From assembly GCF_009827395.1 (NCBI RefSeq), contig NZ_WTYX01000001.1:646001-710000 (forward strand): a stretch of 64,000 nucleotides of DNA. Reading direction: 5' to 3'. The stretch is from Pontixanthobacter aquaemixtae (GTDB taxonomy: Bacteria; Pseudomonadota; Alphaproteobacteria; Sphingomonadales; Sphingomonadaceae). Below are positions 36,204 through 45,149 of this stretch, piece after piece (the first letter of the stretch is position 1; every line of letters starts with the position of its first letter). The translations under genes and the position numbers were made by a program. The notes under the pieces were generated by a model that ran no database searches, was not told where the DNA came from, and was given only the letters and a program-made list of their open reading frames with translations.

Positions 36204-37006
36204 GCGTAGTCTGCCCATTCAAATGATCCGCGAAACGCCTCTGTCGCGGGGCCTTCCATCACAATCGTGCTACCTTCGGACCATTCGATCGTCAGCGCGC
36301 CGCCGGGCAAATTGACCGTCACAGGAGACGTCACCAGACCGCGTTTCAGCGCCGCAACAGCGGTGGCGCATGCGCCGGTGCCGCAGGCGCGGGTCAAACC
36401 TGCGCCGCGTTCCCACACGCGCAGATTGATGGCGCCATCGCGCACATCCGCAACATTGACATTGATCCGTTCGGGAAACAGCGGATCATGCTCGATTTCA
36501 GGGCCAAGCCGGTCGAGCGGCACTGCTTCGCAATCGGGCACGAAGAAAACCACATGCGGATTGCCGACATTGACCGCGGACGGATTGGCCAGCATTTCCC
36601 AGGAAACTGGCATCGCAGCGGTATCCATCGCATAGTCGAGCGGGATCGCGTCCCATTCGAAAGCTGGCTCGCCCATATCCACCCGCGCACCGCTATTGGT
36701 GGGCGACAAGGTAATAATACCGCCATCGGTTTCCACGCAGGCGCGTTCACCGTGCATCAAAGCCACCGCACGCGAAGCGTTGCCGCATGCTTCGACTTCG
36801 CTGCCATCGGAATTGAATATGCGCATGCGGAAATCAGCTGCATCGGATGTCTCGAGCAAGATCAACTGATCGCAGCCAATTCCCGTGCGCCGGTTGGCCA
36901 GCGCCGCGGCGGTTTGCTCGCTCAAATCGGGCAGTTGGGCCTCGCGCGCATCGAGAATGATAAAATCATTGCCGAGGCCGTGCATCTTGATGAAGGGAAC
37001 ACGCAT
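36200..37006 (-). CDS. dapF: Diaminopimelate epimerase
   Basis: Interconverts LL- and meso-diaminopimelate for lysine and peptidoglycan synthesis by a two-base, two-cysteine mechanism. At 268 residues both catalytic cysteines are present: Cys74 in EACGNASR and Cys208 in TRACGTGACAT. The N-terminal MHGLGNDFIILD is the family signature. A second in-frame ATG four codons upstream (37018) is equally possible, as neither has a clear ribosome site. First gene of a four-gene minus-strand operon. Confidence 0.96.
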   Translation of the reverse strand: MRVPFIKMHGLGNDFIILDAREAQLPDLSEQTAAALANRRTGIGCDQLILLETSDAADFRMRIFNSDGSEVEACGNASRAVALMHGERACVETDGGIITLSPTNSGARVDMGEPAFEWDAIPLDYAMDTAAMPVSWEMLANPSAVNVGNPHVVFFVPDCEAVPLDRLGPEIEHDPLFPERINVNVADVRDGAINLRVWERGAGLTRACGTGACATAVAALKRGLVTSPVTVNLPGGALTIEWSEGSTIVMEGPATEAFRGSFEWADYA

Positions 37007-37110
37007 CACCCAGCGCATTTATGCATCGCCGGGGCCAACGTCCAGTGGCGGTGTGGTATCTTGGGGTTTCGCGGCGGGCCGTTATGCCGGATCAGGCAGC
37101 GACAAAGACC

Positions 37111-38781
37111 TTACGCTCTGCTGCGCTTGCTTGTCTCTTCCGACTCTTCATGCGCGGTTTTTCCGGTATCTTCCTGCGCCGCTTCCGCCGGTACCACCAG
37201 CAAGCCTTTCGCCCGCAAACGCCTGCGCACGGCCTCTGAATCTTCGGGACGGCCATAATGGTATCCCTGACCCTTCATCGAGCCTTTGCCGCGCAAAGCT
37301 TCGAGTATTTTCGTGTCTTCGATCCCTTCGGCGGTGATGGGCATTTCAAGGCCATCGCCCAGCGAAATGATGGCATTGACGATCTTCTCGCTGGCGTTTT
37401 TCTCATTGAGCTCGCCAACGAAGCTGCGATCGATCTTCAGCCTGTCAAACGGCAAGGAACGCAATTGGGCGAGGCTGGCATAGCCGGTTCCGAAATCGTC
37501 CAGGCTGATATGCACGCCCTGGTTCTTCAGACTGGTGATCATCGAGCGCACCACGCCGATATTCTCGTGGATGCAGCTTTCGGTAATCTCGATTTCCAGC
37601 CGGCTTGGCGGGAAGCTGTGTTTGACCAGCAGTTTGAGCAATTTCTGCGAGAACCACGGGTCGCGAAGCTGGACCGGCGAGATATTGACCGACAATGACA
37701 GCTTGGGATCCCATTCCTTCGCGTCGACAAAGGCTTGCTCGATAAGCTGTTCGGACAGTGTTGCGATCAGCCCGATTTCTTCGGCAACCGGGATGAAAAC
37801 GGTCGGATTGACTAGCCCCAGCTCGGGCGAATTCCACCGCGCGAGCATTTCGAAACCAACGATTTCGCCAGTGTCGATGTCCACCTGCTGTTCGTAATAG
37901 GGGACAAATTCACCCTTTGTGACGCCGCGGCGAATACCCGATTCCAGTTCGTTGCGGAAACGCAGTTCATTTTCCATCGAGGCTTCGAACCAGAAATACC
38001 GGTTCTTCCCTCGGCCTTTGGCGTGGTACATCGCAATGTCACCGCGGTGCATCAATTCTTCGCCGCCAAGCGTTTCCTTGTGCTTGGGCATGTCCTGCGC
38101 CGTAGTGGTGATCCCCACCGACATGGTGATTTCAATGGTGACGCCGTCGATTTCCTGCGGCTTTGCAACGCGCGAGATGAGCCGCGCGGCGAGTTGGTCC
38201 ACGGTGTCGGGGGCGGCGTTATCAAACGAAAAAACGCAGGCAAATTCGTCACCGCCCAGTCGCGCGACAAGCCCGTCTTTGGGCATTACTTCGCGCATCC
38301 GGTCAGCAACATTCACCAACACCTGATCGCCGACCTTGTGCCCGTTGAGATCGTTGATCTGTTTGAAATTGTCGAGGTCAACCATCAGAAACGCCACGGC
38401 GCTGCGATCTGCGGAATTATCGGCGATCAGCGTGTTTGTGGCGGGCATGATGCTGCGCCGGTTAAGGCATCCGGTCAGCGGATCTGTTTCCGCCAGTGCC
38501 TGCGCCGTCTTCTCGGCTTGGCGGCGCTGCTCGATCTCGACGATCAATTCGCGGTACCGGCGCATACCGAAGATGATCAGCGCGATGTTGAGAAGCAGTG
38601 CGTTAATGATCAGATTGTTTGGTCCCTCGGCGCCGGACATCCAATTGCGGACAATTTGCGGTAAAACCGAACCGCCGGTTCCGATGAACATGAGGATGGC
38701 CGCAACCGCGATACCCAGCGCGACAACGTCACGCTCGATGCGTTGTTTCGCCTTGGTGATATGCGCGTTGTTGCTTGCCAT
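37111..38781 (-). CDS. Membrane GGDEF-EAL cyclic-di-GMP protein
   Basis: A 556-residue two-domain signalling protein. Two transmembrane helices (about 17-47 and 57-73) precede a GGDEF domain with intact GGDEF at 176-180 but no RxxD inhibitory site five residues before it. The EAL domain (about 285-535) reads EML in the signature position yet retains the Glu and Arg (EMLAR), the Asn in LSVNIS, DDFGTGY, the Lys in LKIDRSF and the QGY segment. Both synthesis and hydrolysis of c-di-GMP look possible. The short periplasmic loop makes sensing of a large ligand unlikely. Confidence 0.93.
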   Translation of the reverse strand: MASNNAHITKAKQRIERDVVALGIAVAAILMFIGTGGSVLPQIVRNWMSGAEGPNNLIINALLLNIALIIFGMRRYRELIVEIEQRRQAEKTAQALAETDPLTGCLNRRSIMPATNTLIADNSADRSAVAFLMVDLDNFKQINDLNGHKVGDQVLVNVADRMREVMPKDGLVARLGGDEFACVFSFDNAAPDTVDQLAARLISRVAKPQEIDGVTIEITMSVGITTTAQDMPKHKETLGGEELMHRGDIAMYHAKGRGKNRYFWFEASMENELRFRNELESGIRRGVTKGEFVPYYEQQVDIDTGEIVGFEMLARWNSPELGLVNPTVFIPVAEEIGLIATLSEQLIEQAFVDAKEWDPKLSLSVNISPVQLRDPWFSQKLLKLLVKHSFPPSRLEIEITESCIHENIGVVRSMITSLKNQGVHISLDDFGTGYASLAQLRSLPFDRLKIDRSFVGELNEKNASEKIVNAIISLGDGLEMPITAEGIEDTKILEALRGKGSMKGQGYHYGRPEDSEAVRRRLRAKGLLVVPAEAAQEDTGKTAHEESEETSKRSRA

Positions 38782-38951
38782 AAGTGCACCAACCGGTGAC
38801 GAACCGGAACTTCCCCTGTTTCGAGAGGATCACCGCTATGGCGGAGCTTGTTAAATAAGCCGTTAATTACACTTCTAAGCCAAGTGGCGCTTGCGCGGCT
38901 GGCGCGCTAGGGAACGGGCGGCTCACACCCAAGATATACCGGAGTTTCGCA

Positions 38952-39362
38952 ATGGCCCGATATTGGCTGATGAAATCAGAACCCAACGTCTATGGCTGGG
39001 ACGATCTGGTTGCAGAGGAGGAGGGCACGTGGGACGGGGTGCGCAATCACCGCGCCAAGAACAATCTCGCCGCCATGGAAGTTGGCGATCAGGTCTTCTT
39101 CTACCACTCGAATATCGGGCTGGAGATTGTCGGCATTGCGCAAGTGAGCGTTGCCGGAATTACCGATCCAACCGATCCGACCGGCAAATGGGCGGCGGTC
39201 AAAGTGGTTCCGAAGCAGAAACTCCCAAAGACTGTCACGCTCAAGCAGATCAAGGCCGATCCTGCGCTGTCGGAAACGGAACTGGTCAAGCTGATGCGCC
39301 TGTCGGTGAGCGAAGTGCGCCCTGCCGAATGGGATCATATCCTTAAAATGGCGGGGCTTTAG
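38952..39362 (+). CDS. EVE-domain protein (Thy28-like)
   Basis: A 136-residue single-domain EVE (PUA-like fold) protein, a family thought to bind modified bases in DNA or RNA. It opens with the hallmark ARYWLMKSEPNVYGWDDL and continues with WDGVRNHRAKNNL and FFYHSN, which line the base-binding pocket. It is cytosolic and ends with SVSEVRPAEWDHIL. No restriction or modification gene is adjacent. The target is unknown. Confidence 0.92.
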   Translation: MARYWLMKSEPNVYGWDDLVAEEEGTWDGVRNHRAKNNLAAMEVGDQVFFYHSNIGLEIVGIAQVSVAGITDPTDPTGKWAAVKVVPKQKLPKTVTLKQIKADPALSETELVKLMRLSVSEVRPAEWDHILKMAGL

Positions 39363-39455
39363 CGCCCGAACGGTTTCGCCGGTTAAGCGCGATGAATAAC
39401 CGGAATGCTTAATGTCCCATCGTGCGACGGTCGCCAATCGGGCCGCGCGCGATGG

Positions 39456-39471
39456 TTAGCAATGCGTTAAC
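39456..39471. promoter_or_regulatory. Possible CtrA-type site before a small gene
   Basis: TTAG-N7-TTAAC (spacer CAATGCG) resembles the CtrA box TTAA-N7-TTAAC and ends ten bases before the ATG of the small membrane gene. One mismatch in the first half. The surrounding gap also contains a palindrome CCGGTTA-N11-TAACCGG at 39379-39403. CtrA is conserved in Sphingomonadales; binding is inference. Confidence 0.35.
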
Positions 39472-39480
39472 AGCGGCGTC

Positions 39481-39672
39481 ATGAGAAGGTCGCTTGTTCT
39501 TACAGATGAAACCGCTGGGCATCCATTCCTGGCTTCGCTTCCACCACATATCCGGTCGGGTGAACCAGCCGCCGCTGCCCGCCCGAAACTGCGACTGACG
39601 CGCGATGACATTCGCGGGTTTTTTGCGGCCTATATCGGCTGCTTTGTCGCGGCTTCGATCTTTATCAGCTGA
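39481..39672 (+). CDS. Small membrane protein of unknown function
   Basis: A 63-residue open frame: a polar, Pro/Arg-containing N-terminal 42 residues (ending in LRLTRDDIRG) and a C-terminal hydrophobic segment FFAAYIGCFVAASIFI. The layout resembles small tail-anchored proteins seen in other sphingomonads, which is why I keep it. There is no clear Shine-Dalgarno sequence, and it ends 10 bases before the convergent transporter gene. Function unknown. Confidence 0.5.
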   Translation: MRRSLVLTDETAGHPFLASLPPHIRSGEPAAAARPKLRLTRDDIRGFFAAYIGCFVAASIFIS

Positions 39673-39681
39673 AGCGCTGCT

Positions 39682-41013
39682 TCAGATCTCCATTTCGATT
39701 GGCGCGTCCGCTGCGTCCTGCTCTGCTTTGTAGAGCCGCTGCCCGAGCCAGGCGGACACCAGACACATTGCCGCGCTGAGCAATAGCTGCTCGGGTATCG
39801 ACAGGCCGATCACATTGAGAAGCATTGCTGCGAGCGAACCGACCACCATTGCCCCCGAATTGACGATATTGTTGGCGGCGATTGTCCGCGCAGCCTGTTC
39901 GGGGGCCACGCGCGTCGTCAGGAAGGCGTAAAGCGGGACCACAAACATGCCCCCGGCCACGGCGATGCCCAGCAAACACAGCAGCAGGAATGTCGCCATC
40001 GGCCATGCCAGAAATTCGGCAACGCCAAGCAATTCGGTCGGCTGGTCGGCGGCCCACAGACGGGTCACGAAATAAAACGCGACAACGAACAGCCCCATTA
40101 CGATCACCGAAACCGGCGCGTATTTTGCCGAAACCTTGCCTTTGAGCAGTTTGTTGATCGACACCGAACCAATCGCCACACCGATCGAGAAAGTCACCAG
40201 AAACAGGCTGGCGACGGCAGGTTCGGCCATGATGACATTCTTGGCCAGCGGAACAAACTGGATGAACAGCACCGCGCCAATAGTCCAGAAGAAGCTGATC
40301 GCCAGAATGGCATAGAATACCTCGCGGTTGTGCATCGTTTCGCTGATCAAGTTTTTCGAAGCGCGGATCAAATGCCAGTCCAGCTTGCTTTCGGCATTGC
40401 CCAGCGGCGGCGCGTCGGGGACCTGCCGGCTGACGAAATAACCGATAATGGCGGTGATGATGATGCCGGCAGCGGCATATTTAACATCGATCCACCCCGC
40501 CAGAATCGTGCCCGCTAGGATAGCGATATAAGTGCCCGCTTCGACCAGCCCGGTACCGGCCAGAACTTCATCCTTCTTCAGATGCTGCGGCAAAATTGCG
40601 TATTTGATCGGGCCAAGAAAGGTCGATTGTACACCCGTCAGAAACAGGGCCAGCATCAGTAAGGGGATCGCCACTTCGTTCACCGCGATGCCATTCCAGG
40701 CGAGATAAAGCCCCGCAGCGCCGATCAGCATCAGGATTATTTCGCAGGCCTTCACCGTGCGGATTATCGCGGCCTTGTCGCGCATATCGGCCAATTGTCC
40801 GGCCAGTGCCGACAAAACAAAGAACGGTAGAATGAAAAGGCCCGATGCGACCGCGCTAAAAATGCCTTCGGTGCTGGGCGAATTATACACCTGATACACG
40901 ACGAACAGGACCATCGCGTTCTTGTAGAGATTGTCGTTGAAAGCATTGAACAATTGGGTGACGAACAAGGGGAGGAAACGCCTGCGGTGCAGAAGATGCG
41001 TCGTTGTTGTCAT
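39682..41013 (-). CDS. MFS transporter, LplT-like (lysophospholipid transporter family)
   Basis: A 443-residue, twelve-helix major facilitator. The N-terminal helix FLPLFVTQLFNAFNDNLYKNA and the QSTFLGPIKYAILPQHL segment are typical of LplT and of the transporter half of LplT-Aas fusions, which move lysophospholipids across the inner membrane for re-acylation. No acyltransferase domain is attached or adjacent, so the assignment is by family only. GGGGA precedes the ATG at 41013. It stands before pgsA in divergent orientation. Confidence 0.82.
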   Translation of the reverse strand: MTTTTHLLHRRRFLPLFVTQLFNAFNDNLYKNAMVLFVVYQVYNSPSTEGIFSAVASGLFILPFFVLSALAGQLADMRDKAAIIRTVKACEIILMLIGAAGLYLAWNGIAVNEVAIPLLMLALFLTGVQSTFLGPIKYAILPQHLKKDEVLAGTGLVEAGTYIAILAGTILAGWIDVKYAAAGIIITAIIGYFVSRQVPDAPPLGNAESKLDWHLIRASKNLISETMHNREVFYAILAISFFWTIGAVLFIQFVPLAKNVIMAEPAVASLFLVTFSIGVAIGSVSINKLLKGKVSAKYAPVSVIVMGLFVVAFYFVTRLWAADQPTELLGVAEFLAWPMATFLLLCLLGIAVAGGMFVVPLYAFLTTRVAPEQAARTIAANNIVNSGAMVVGSLAAMLLNVIGLSIPEQLLLSAAMCLVSAWLGQRLYKAEQDAADAPIEMEI

Positions 41014-41156
41014 GAGTCCCCATCCCAAACTGCCCGGCGAAAAACCGGTTGCGGTTCAGGCTCTACCCGATTGAAAGCGTTGAACAAGGGGCAACAGGGG
41101 TGAACAAGGGCAATGAGAGCCTTTTGCCTCTCGCCAAGCTCGGCTAAGGCGGGGAT

Positions 41157-41765
41157 ATGTTGAGCTTGCCCAATATCCTGACCTTGTCGCGGATTGTCGC
41201 GGTGCCCTTGCTGGTGGCGCTGTTGTGGTGGCCTGACTGGCGGCTTGGCTATGGCCTTGCCTGGCTACTCTATGCGCTGATGGCCATTACCGACTATTTC
41301 GACGGCTATATTGCACGTGCAAGCGGCGCAGTGTCCAAACTGGGCAGCTTCCTCGATCCGATTGCCGACAAGATCATGGTTGCCGCGGTGATTCTGGTAT
41401 TGACCGCACAGGGCTATTTGCGCGGTCCCTATGTTGGTGATTTGCACGTGATCGCCGGCTTGATCATTCTGATCAGGGAATTTGCGGTTTCCGGCCTGCG
41501 CGAATTTCTTGCGGAGGTAAAAGTGTCCGTGCCGGTTACCAAGCTGGCCAAGTGGAAAACCACCTTGCAGCTGCTTTCTCTGGGTGCGTTGATCTTTGGC
41601 GGTGCGGTCCACGGGCCCCCGCCGGTATTGCTGGAAGATGCAGCGCGGCCCTTGTCTGAACAATGGATACATTTGGTCGGCCTCGGCAGCCTGTGGGGCG
41701 CAGCGATTTTGACGCTGATTACCGGTTGGGATTATTTGCGCGTCGGCCTCAAGCATATGGATTGA
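41157..41765 (+). CDS. pgsA: CDP-diacylglycerol-glycerol-3-phosphate 3-phosphatidyltransferase
   Basis: Makes phosphatidylglycerol phosphate at the inner membrane from the CDP-diacylglycerol that CdsA supplies. A 202-residue CDP-alcohol phosphatidyltransferase with the signature DYFDGYIARASGAVSKLGSF followed by LDPIADK. It starts MLSLPNILTLSRI, the typical PgsA opening, and has about five hydrophobic helices. A monocistronic gene opposed to the PilZ gene. Confidence 0.96.
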   Translation: MLSLPNILTLSRIVAVPLLVALLWWPDWRLGYGLAWLLYALMAITDYFDGYIARASGAVSKLGSFLDPIADKIMVAAVILVLTAQGYLRGPYVGDLHVIAGLIILIREFAVSGLREFLAEVKVSVPVTKLAKWKTTLQLLSLGALIFGGAVHGPPPVLLEDAARPLSEQWIHLVGLGSLWGAAILTLITGWDYLRVGLKHMD

Positions 41766-41778
41766 GGCAAGGCAGATC

Positions 41779-42141
41779 TTATTCGATCATGCCCGCTGCA
41801 ACCGGGCGGATATCCACCAGCGGAATACCAAAGCGATCGCGAGGGTCATTGCGATCAAAATCTTCCTCGTCGCTATATCCGAAATGCTCGACCATTTTCT
41901 GGTGCAGCGGCAGATCGAATTTGATCCCGGTATTCTTGCCCAAACGCCAGACGATACGGCCAGGGATGGTTGTTTTACCGGTTAGCGACAGTTCCACTTC
42001 CGCGCCTTCTTCGGCCGCGTCATCGCTGGTTTCGATCATGCAGCCGCCGCACGACAAGTTATAAAGCGATACGATGAGGTCTTTGCCGCCTATCCGGCAT
42101 TCGATTTCCTGATCGGTTCTGAATCGGTTGTACGAACGCAT
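41779..42141 (-). CDS. PilZ-domain protein (c-di-GMP effector)
   Basis: A 120-residue single-domain PilZ protein. The c-di-GMP-binding motifs are recognisable: an Arg-rich N-terminus (YNRFR) and NLSCGGCMIE, corresponding to (D/N)xSxxG. A beta-barrel core follows to about residue 90, with a short C-terminal tail. It could report the signal made or broken by the GGDEF-EAL protein at 37111-38781, but its partner is unknown. AAGGGG lies upstream of the ATG. Confidence 0.85.
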   Translation of the reverse strand: MRSYNRFRTDQEIECRIGGKDLIVSLYNLSCGGCMIETSDDAAEEGAEVELSLTGKTTIPGRIVWRLGKNTGIKFDLPLHQKMVEHFGYSDEEDFDRNDPRDRFGIPLVDIRPVAAGMIE

Positions 42142-42251
42142 AACCTGGCCCCTTTTTGTCCTAGCCGGATATACGTAGCGCGAAATTTACAAATAAAACG
42201 TGAATTGACGGGCGGGGCTTCCTCGGCGCGAACGCCATTGCGCAATTGTGT

Positions 42252-43148
42252 TTACCCGGTCCGCAGTTCTTCCGATAGCAACCGGAATTCTTCCTCGCGC
42301 GGCGAATTCTTGCGCCAGACGAGGGCGATTTCGCGGCTCGGATTGGTCGCTTTCAGCGGGCGGGCAATGACTTCGGTATCGTGCAAAATTCCCGCATCGA
42401 TGGCCATTTGCGGAAGCATCGTCACACCCAATTCGTTGTCGACCATCTGCACCAGCGTGTGCAGGCTGGTTCCGATCATTGTTGCGCTGGAACTTAGCTC
42501 CGGGCGGTTGCACGCAGCCAAGGCGTGTTCTTTCAGGCAGTGACCGTCTTCGAGCAGCAACAACTGCCCTTCATCGATCATCGATGGCGGAATGCTCTCG
42601 GGCAGATCGCTCGGCTTGTCGCGCGGGAAAGCGACATAGAGCTTGTCGTCCGCAATATGTTCAAAATCCACTTCGCCGGTCGCAAAGGGAAGGGCCAGCA
42701 ACACGCAATCCGCGCGCCCGTGATGCAATGACTCGATGGCGTCGGCGCTGGTTTCCTCGCGCAGATACAGTTTCAGGGCAGGGCGCTCTTTGCGCAAACG
42801 CGGCAATATGCGCGGGAGGAAGAAAGGCGCGATCGTGGGGATGACGCTCATCCGCAATTCGCCCGATAGCGGCTTGCCCGATGCTTGGACCAGAGCACTC
42901 AGTTCTTCGGCCTCGCGCAGCAGGCGATGCGCTTTGTCGACCACCGAATTGCCCAGCGGGGTGAATCTGACCACGCGGCGGCTGCGTTCGACCAATGTCA
43001 CGCCGAGCAGCGTCTCAAGCTCGCGTATCCCGGCGGACAGCGTTGATTGCGACACAAAGCTGGCCTCGGCCGCGCGGCCGAAATGGCCATGCTCATGCAG
43101 CGCAACCAGATACTGCAGCTGCTTGATGGTGGGCAGATAGGTGCTCAC
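42252..43148 (-). CDS. oxyR: LysR-type peroxide regulator OxyR
   Basis: A 298-residue LysR-family regulator with an N-terminal winged helix (residues 8-65) and a C-terminal redox-sensing domain. The two cysteines of OxyR are present with the exact spacing, Cys204 in EDGHCLKEH and Cys213 in LAAC, so a peroxide-formed disulfide should switch it. Expected targets are catalase, peroxidase and iron-handling genes. The start is a GTG sharing a base with the rnd stop, so it is translated downstream of rnd. No katG or ahpC is visible nearby. Confidence 0.92.
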   Translation of the reverse strand: MSTYLPTIKQLQYLVALHEHGHFGRAAEASFVSQSTLSAGIRELETLLGVTLVERSRRVVRFTPLGNSVVDKAHRLLREAEELSALVQASGKPLSGELRMSVIPTIAPFFLPRILPRLRKERPALKLYLREETSADAIESLHHGRADCVLLALPFATGEVDFEHIADDKLYVAFPRDKPSDLPESIPPSMIDEGQLLLLEDGHCLKEHALAACNRPELSSSATMIGTSLHTLVQMVDNELGVTMLPQMAIDAGILHDTEVIARPLKATNPSREIALVWRKNSPREEEFRLLSEELRTG

Positions 43149-44377
43149 TATTCTGCTGCGGCTGCCTGATCGTCTGCAGCGCCATTCGCCGCGTCCATCA
43201 TACCGGCGTGCATATCGTCAATATGGCTCATCACCAGCTTGCCGTCTTTGACAGCAAATCCGGTTTTGCCTTCGACCAGTTCAAGAGCGTCTTTTCCGAA
43301 CACTTCATAACGCCAGCCTTTGAGGATCGGCAGATCACGGACACCTGCGGCGAGCGCTTCCATCTCGTTTGATTTGGTCAATAGCCGGCTTGCCACGTCA
43401 AGCTCGCGGGCCCTGATCTTGAGCAACAGCTTGAGCAGATCGGCCACCAGCGCGCCTTCTTTGCCAAGCGGGGCGCCGCGCTTGTTTTTCGATGGCATTT
43501 CCTCGGCGGGCAGCGGTTCTGCGTCTTCCAGAACTTTCATCATCCGCTTGCCGATGTCATTTTCGCGCCAGGCATTGGACAGGCCGCGGACCTTGGCGAG
43601 ATCGGACTGCTTCTTGGGCGGGTGCGATGCGATATCGGCCAATGTCTCGTCACGCATGATGCGGCCGCGCGGAATATCCTTGTGCTGCGCTTCGCCCTCA
43701 CGCCACGCCGCCAGCGCTTTCAACCGCCCGAGAACCTGCGGATTGCGGCCCTGCGAACGGATGCGTTTCCACGACTGCCCGGGATCATTGCGATAATTTT
43801 CGGGGTCGGCGAGTTTCTCCATCTCCGCATTGAGCCATCCGCCGCGGCCGGTCTTGATCAGCTTCTTGAGCATTTTGGGGAAAATCTCGGACAGATATGT
43901 CACATCGCCGATGGCATATTCGATCTGCCGGTCTGTCAGCGGGCGCCGGCTCCAATCGGTGAAGCGTGCGCCCTTATCGACTGTCGTGCCGAGCCAGCTT
44001 TCGACCAGATTGGCATATCCGATCTGTTCGCTCTGGCTGATCGCCATCATCGCGATTTGCGTGTCGAAAATCGGATGCGGGGTTTTGCCGGTGAGGTTGT
44101 AGATAATCTCCACATCCTGCCCGCCCGCGTGGAAGATCTTGAGCACATCTTCATTATCGGTGAGCAATTCGAGCAGGCTGGAAAGGTCGATCCCATCGGC
44201 CAGCGGGTCAATCGCGGCGGCTTCTTTATCATTGGCGATTTGTACCAGGCACAGTTCGGGCCAATAGGTGTTCTCGCGCATAAATTCCGTGTCGACCGTG
44301 ACGAATTCGGATTGGGCAAGGCGTGCGACCAGCGCATCGAGCGCTTCGGTCGTCGTAATCAGATCATGTATTTTCAT
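43148..44377 (-). CDS. rnd: Ribonuclease D
   Basis: A 409-residue 3'-5' exoribonuclease of tRNA and small-RNA maturation. The DEDD exonuclease domain begins with VTVDTEF (Asp29, Glu31) and contains IFHAGGQDVEII; an HRDC domain follows at about 205-290 (VLGRLKALAAWREGEA), with a further helical C-terminus ending in a disordered Ala-rich tail. Its stop overlaps the oxyR start by one base, an unusual pairing. The gene upstream, aspS, is divergent and often neighbours rnd in this group. Confidence 0.94.
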   Translation of the reverse strand: MKIHDLITTTEALDALVARLAQSEFVTVDTEFMRENTYWPELCLVQIANDKEAAAIDPLADGIDLSSLLELLTDNEDVLKIFHAGGQDVEIIYNLTGKTPHPIFDTQIAMMAISQSEQIGYANLVESWLGTTVDKGARFTDWSRRPLTDRQIEYAIGDVTYLSEIFPKMLKKLIKTGRGGWLNAEMEKLADPENYRNDPGQSWKRIRSQGRNPQVLGRLKALAAWREGEAQHKDIPRGRIMRDETLADIASHPPKKQSDLAKVRGLSNAWRENDIGKRMMKVLEDAEPLPAEEMPSKNKRGAPLGKEGALVADLLKLLLKIRARELDVASRLLTKSNEMEALAAGVRDLPILKGWRYEVFGKDALELVEGKTGFAVKDGKLVMSHIDDMHAGMMDAANGAADDQAAAAE

Positions 44378-44542
44378 CGTTTCTTTCAGTCAGTCAGTCG
44401 GGCGGAGTGCCGCCTCTCGCGCGTCCTGTTACGCTGCGCGCGAGTTGCAATAGCGAGAAAGAATGAACGATTGTAGACTCATGTTTACGCTACCCACATG
44501 TCAGATGCATGCGGGCAACACCGGCCAAAACGAGCGGCGCGG

Positions 44543-44986
44543 TCAGCCTTCGGTCGCGGCGCGGCACTGGTCAAGTTGCCGTGCGGCTTTGAGCGCCATT
44601 GCCTCGAAACCTTCATTGTCGAGAGTCTGCTCATATTCCGCTTCGACTTCACCGGCGATGACCTGCAATTCGTCATAATCCATATCAAGTGCGTCTTTCA
44701 GTTCGTCGGCGCGATTATCGTACCATTGCTTGACCTTGCTTGCTGAATCAGAGTTAGCGCGCATCTCTTCTTGCTCCACCGGATCGGATGCGGTTTCGGC
44801 GAGAGTATCGTAAACCTTGGCCGAACGATCCGCCGCGACCCAGCATGTGGCGGTTTCGCGCAATTGGGCCAACGGATCAGGCGTCGAAAGCGCCTCTTCG
44901 GGTTCTTCGGTGACAGTTCCCGAATCGTTGCACGCCGAAATGGTCAGGCTGGCGCTGATCGCCAGAAGAAGTGTCGATGGTCGCAT
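44543..44986 (-). CDS. Small predicted lipoprotein
   Basis: A 147-residue protein with a lipoprotein signal peptide (lipobox LTISAC, lipidated Cys about residue 19). The mature part is acidic and helical, with Cys residues in TATCW and LDQCRA that may pair. GGAAGG precedes the ATG at 44986; a longer frame nine codons upstream is less likely. It lies divergently beside aspS. No family function is recognised. Confidence 0.7.
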   Translation of the reverse strand: MRPSTLLLAISASLTISACNDSGTVTEEPEEALSTPDPLAQLRETATCWVAADRSAKVYDTLAETASDPVEQEEMRANSDSASKVKQWYDNRADELKDALDMDYDELQVIAGEVEAEYEQTLDNEGFEAMALKAARQLDQCRAATEG

Positions 44987-45149
44987 GGGCTTACCTTCCG
45001 TTTGATGGGCCACGCATGCTTCAGCGCCAATCGAGGGTAAAACGGATCATTGATGGCAAAAGGGATGACGAAGCCTCCGCAAGTCGCTAGTGGACCCACG
45101 ACCGGAGCGTTCGAGCGCTCTCCTCCATTATTCTGAGATACACTGAACC

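Noticed and set aside
37111-38781. Treating the EAL domain as inactive because the signature reads EML
   Set aside because: The Glu, Arg, Asn, Asp-Asp, Lys and Gln positions needed for catalysis are all present; only the middle residue differs.
38851-38866. A CtrA box TTAA-N8-TTAA upstream of the EVE gene
   Set aside because: The spacer is 8, not 7, so it was kept only as a comment and not listed as a site.
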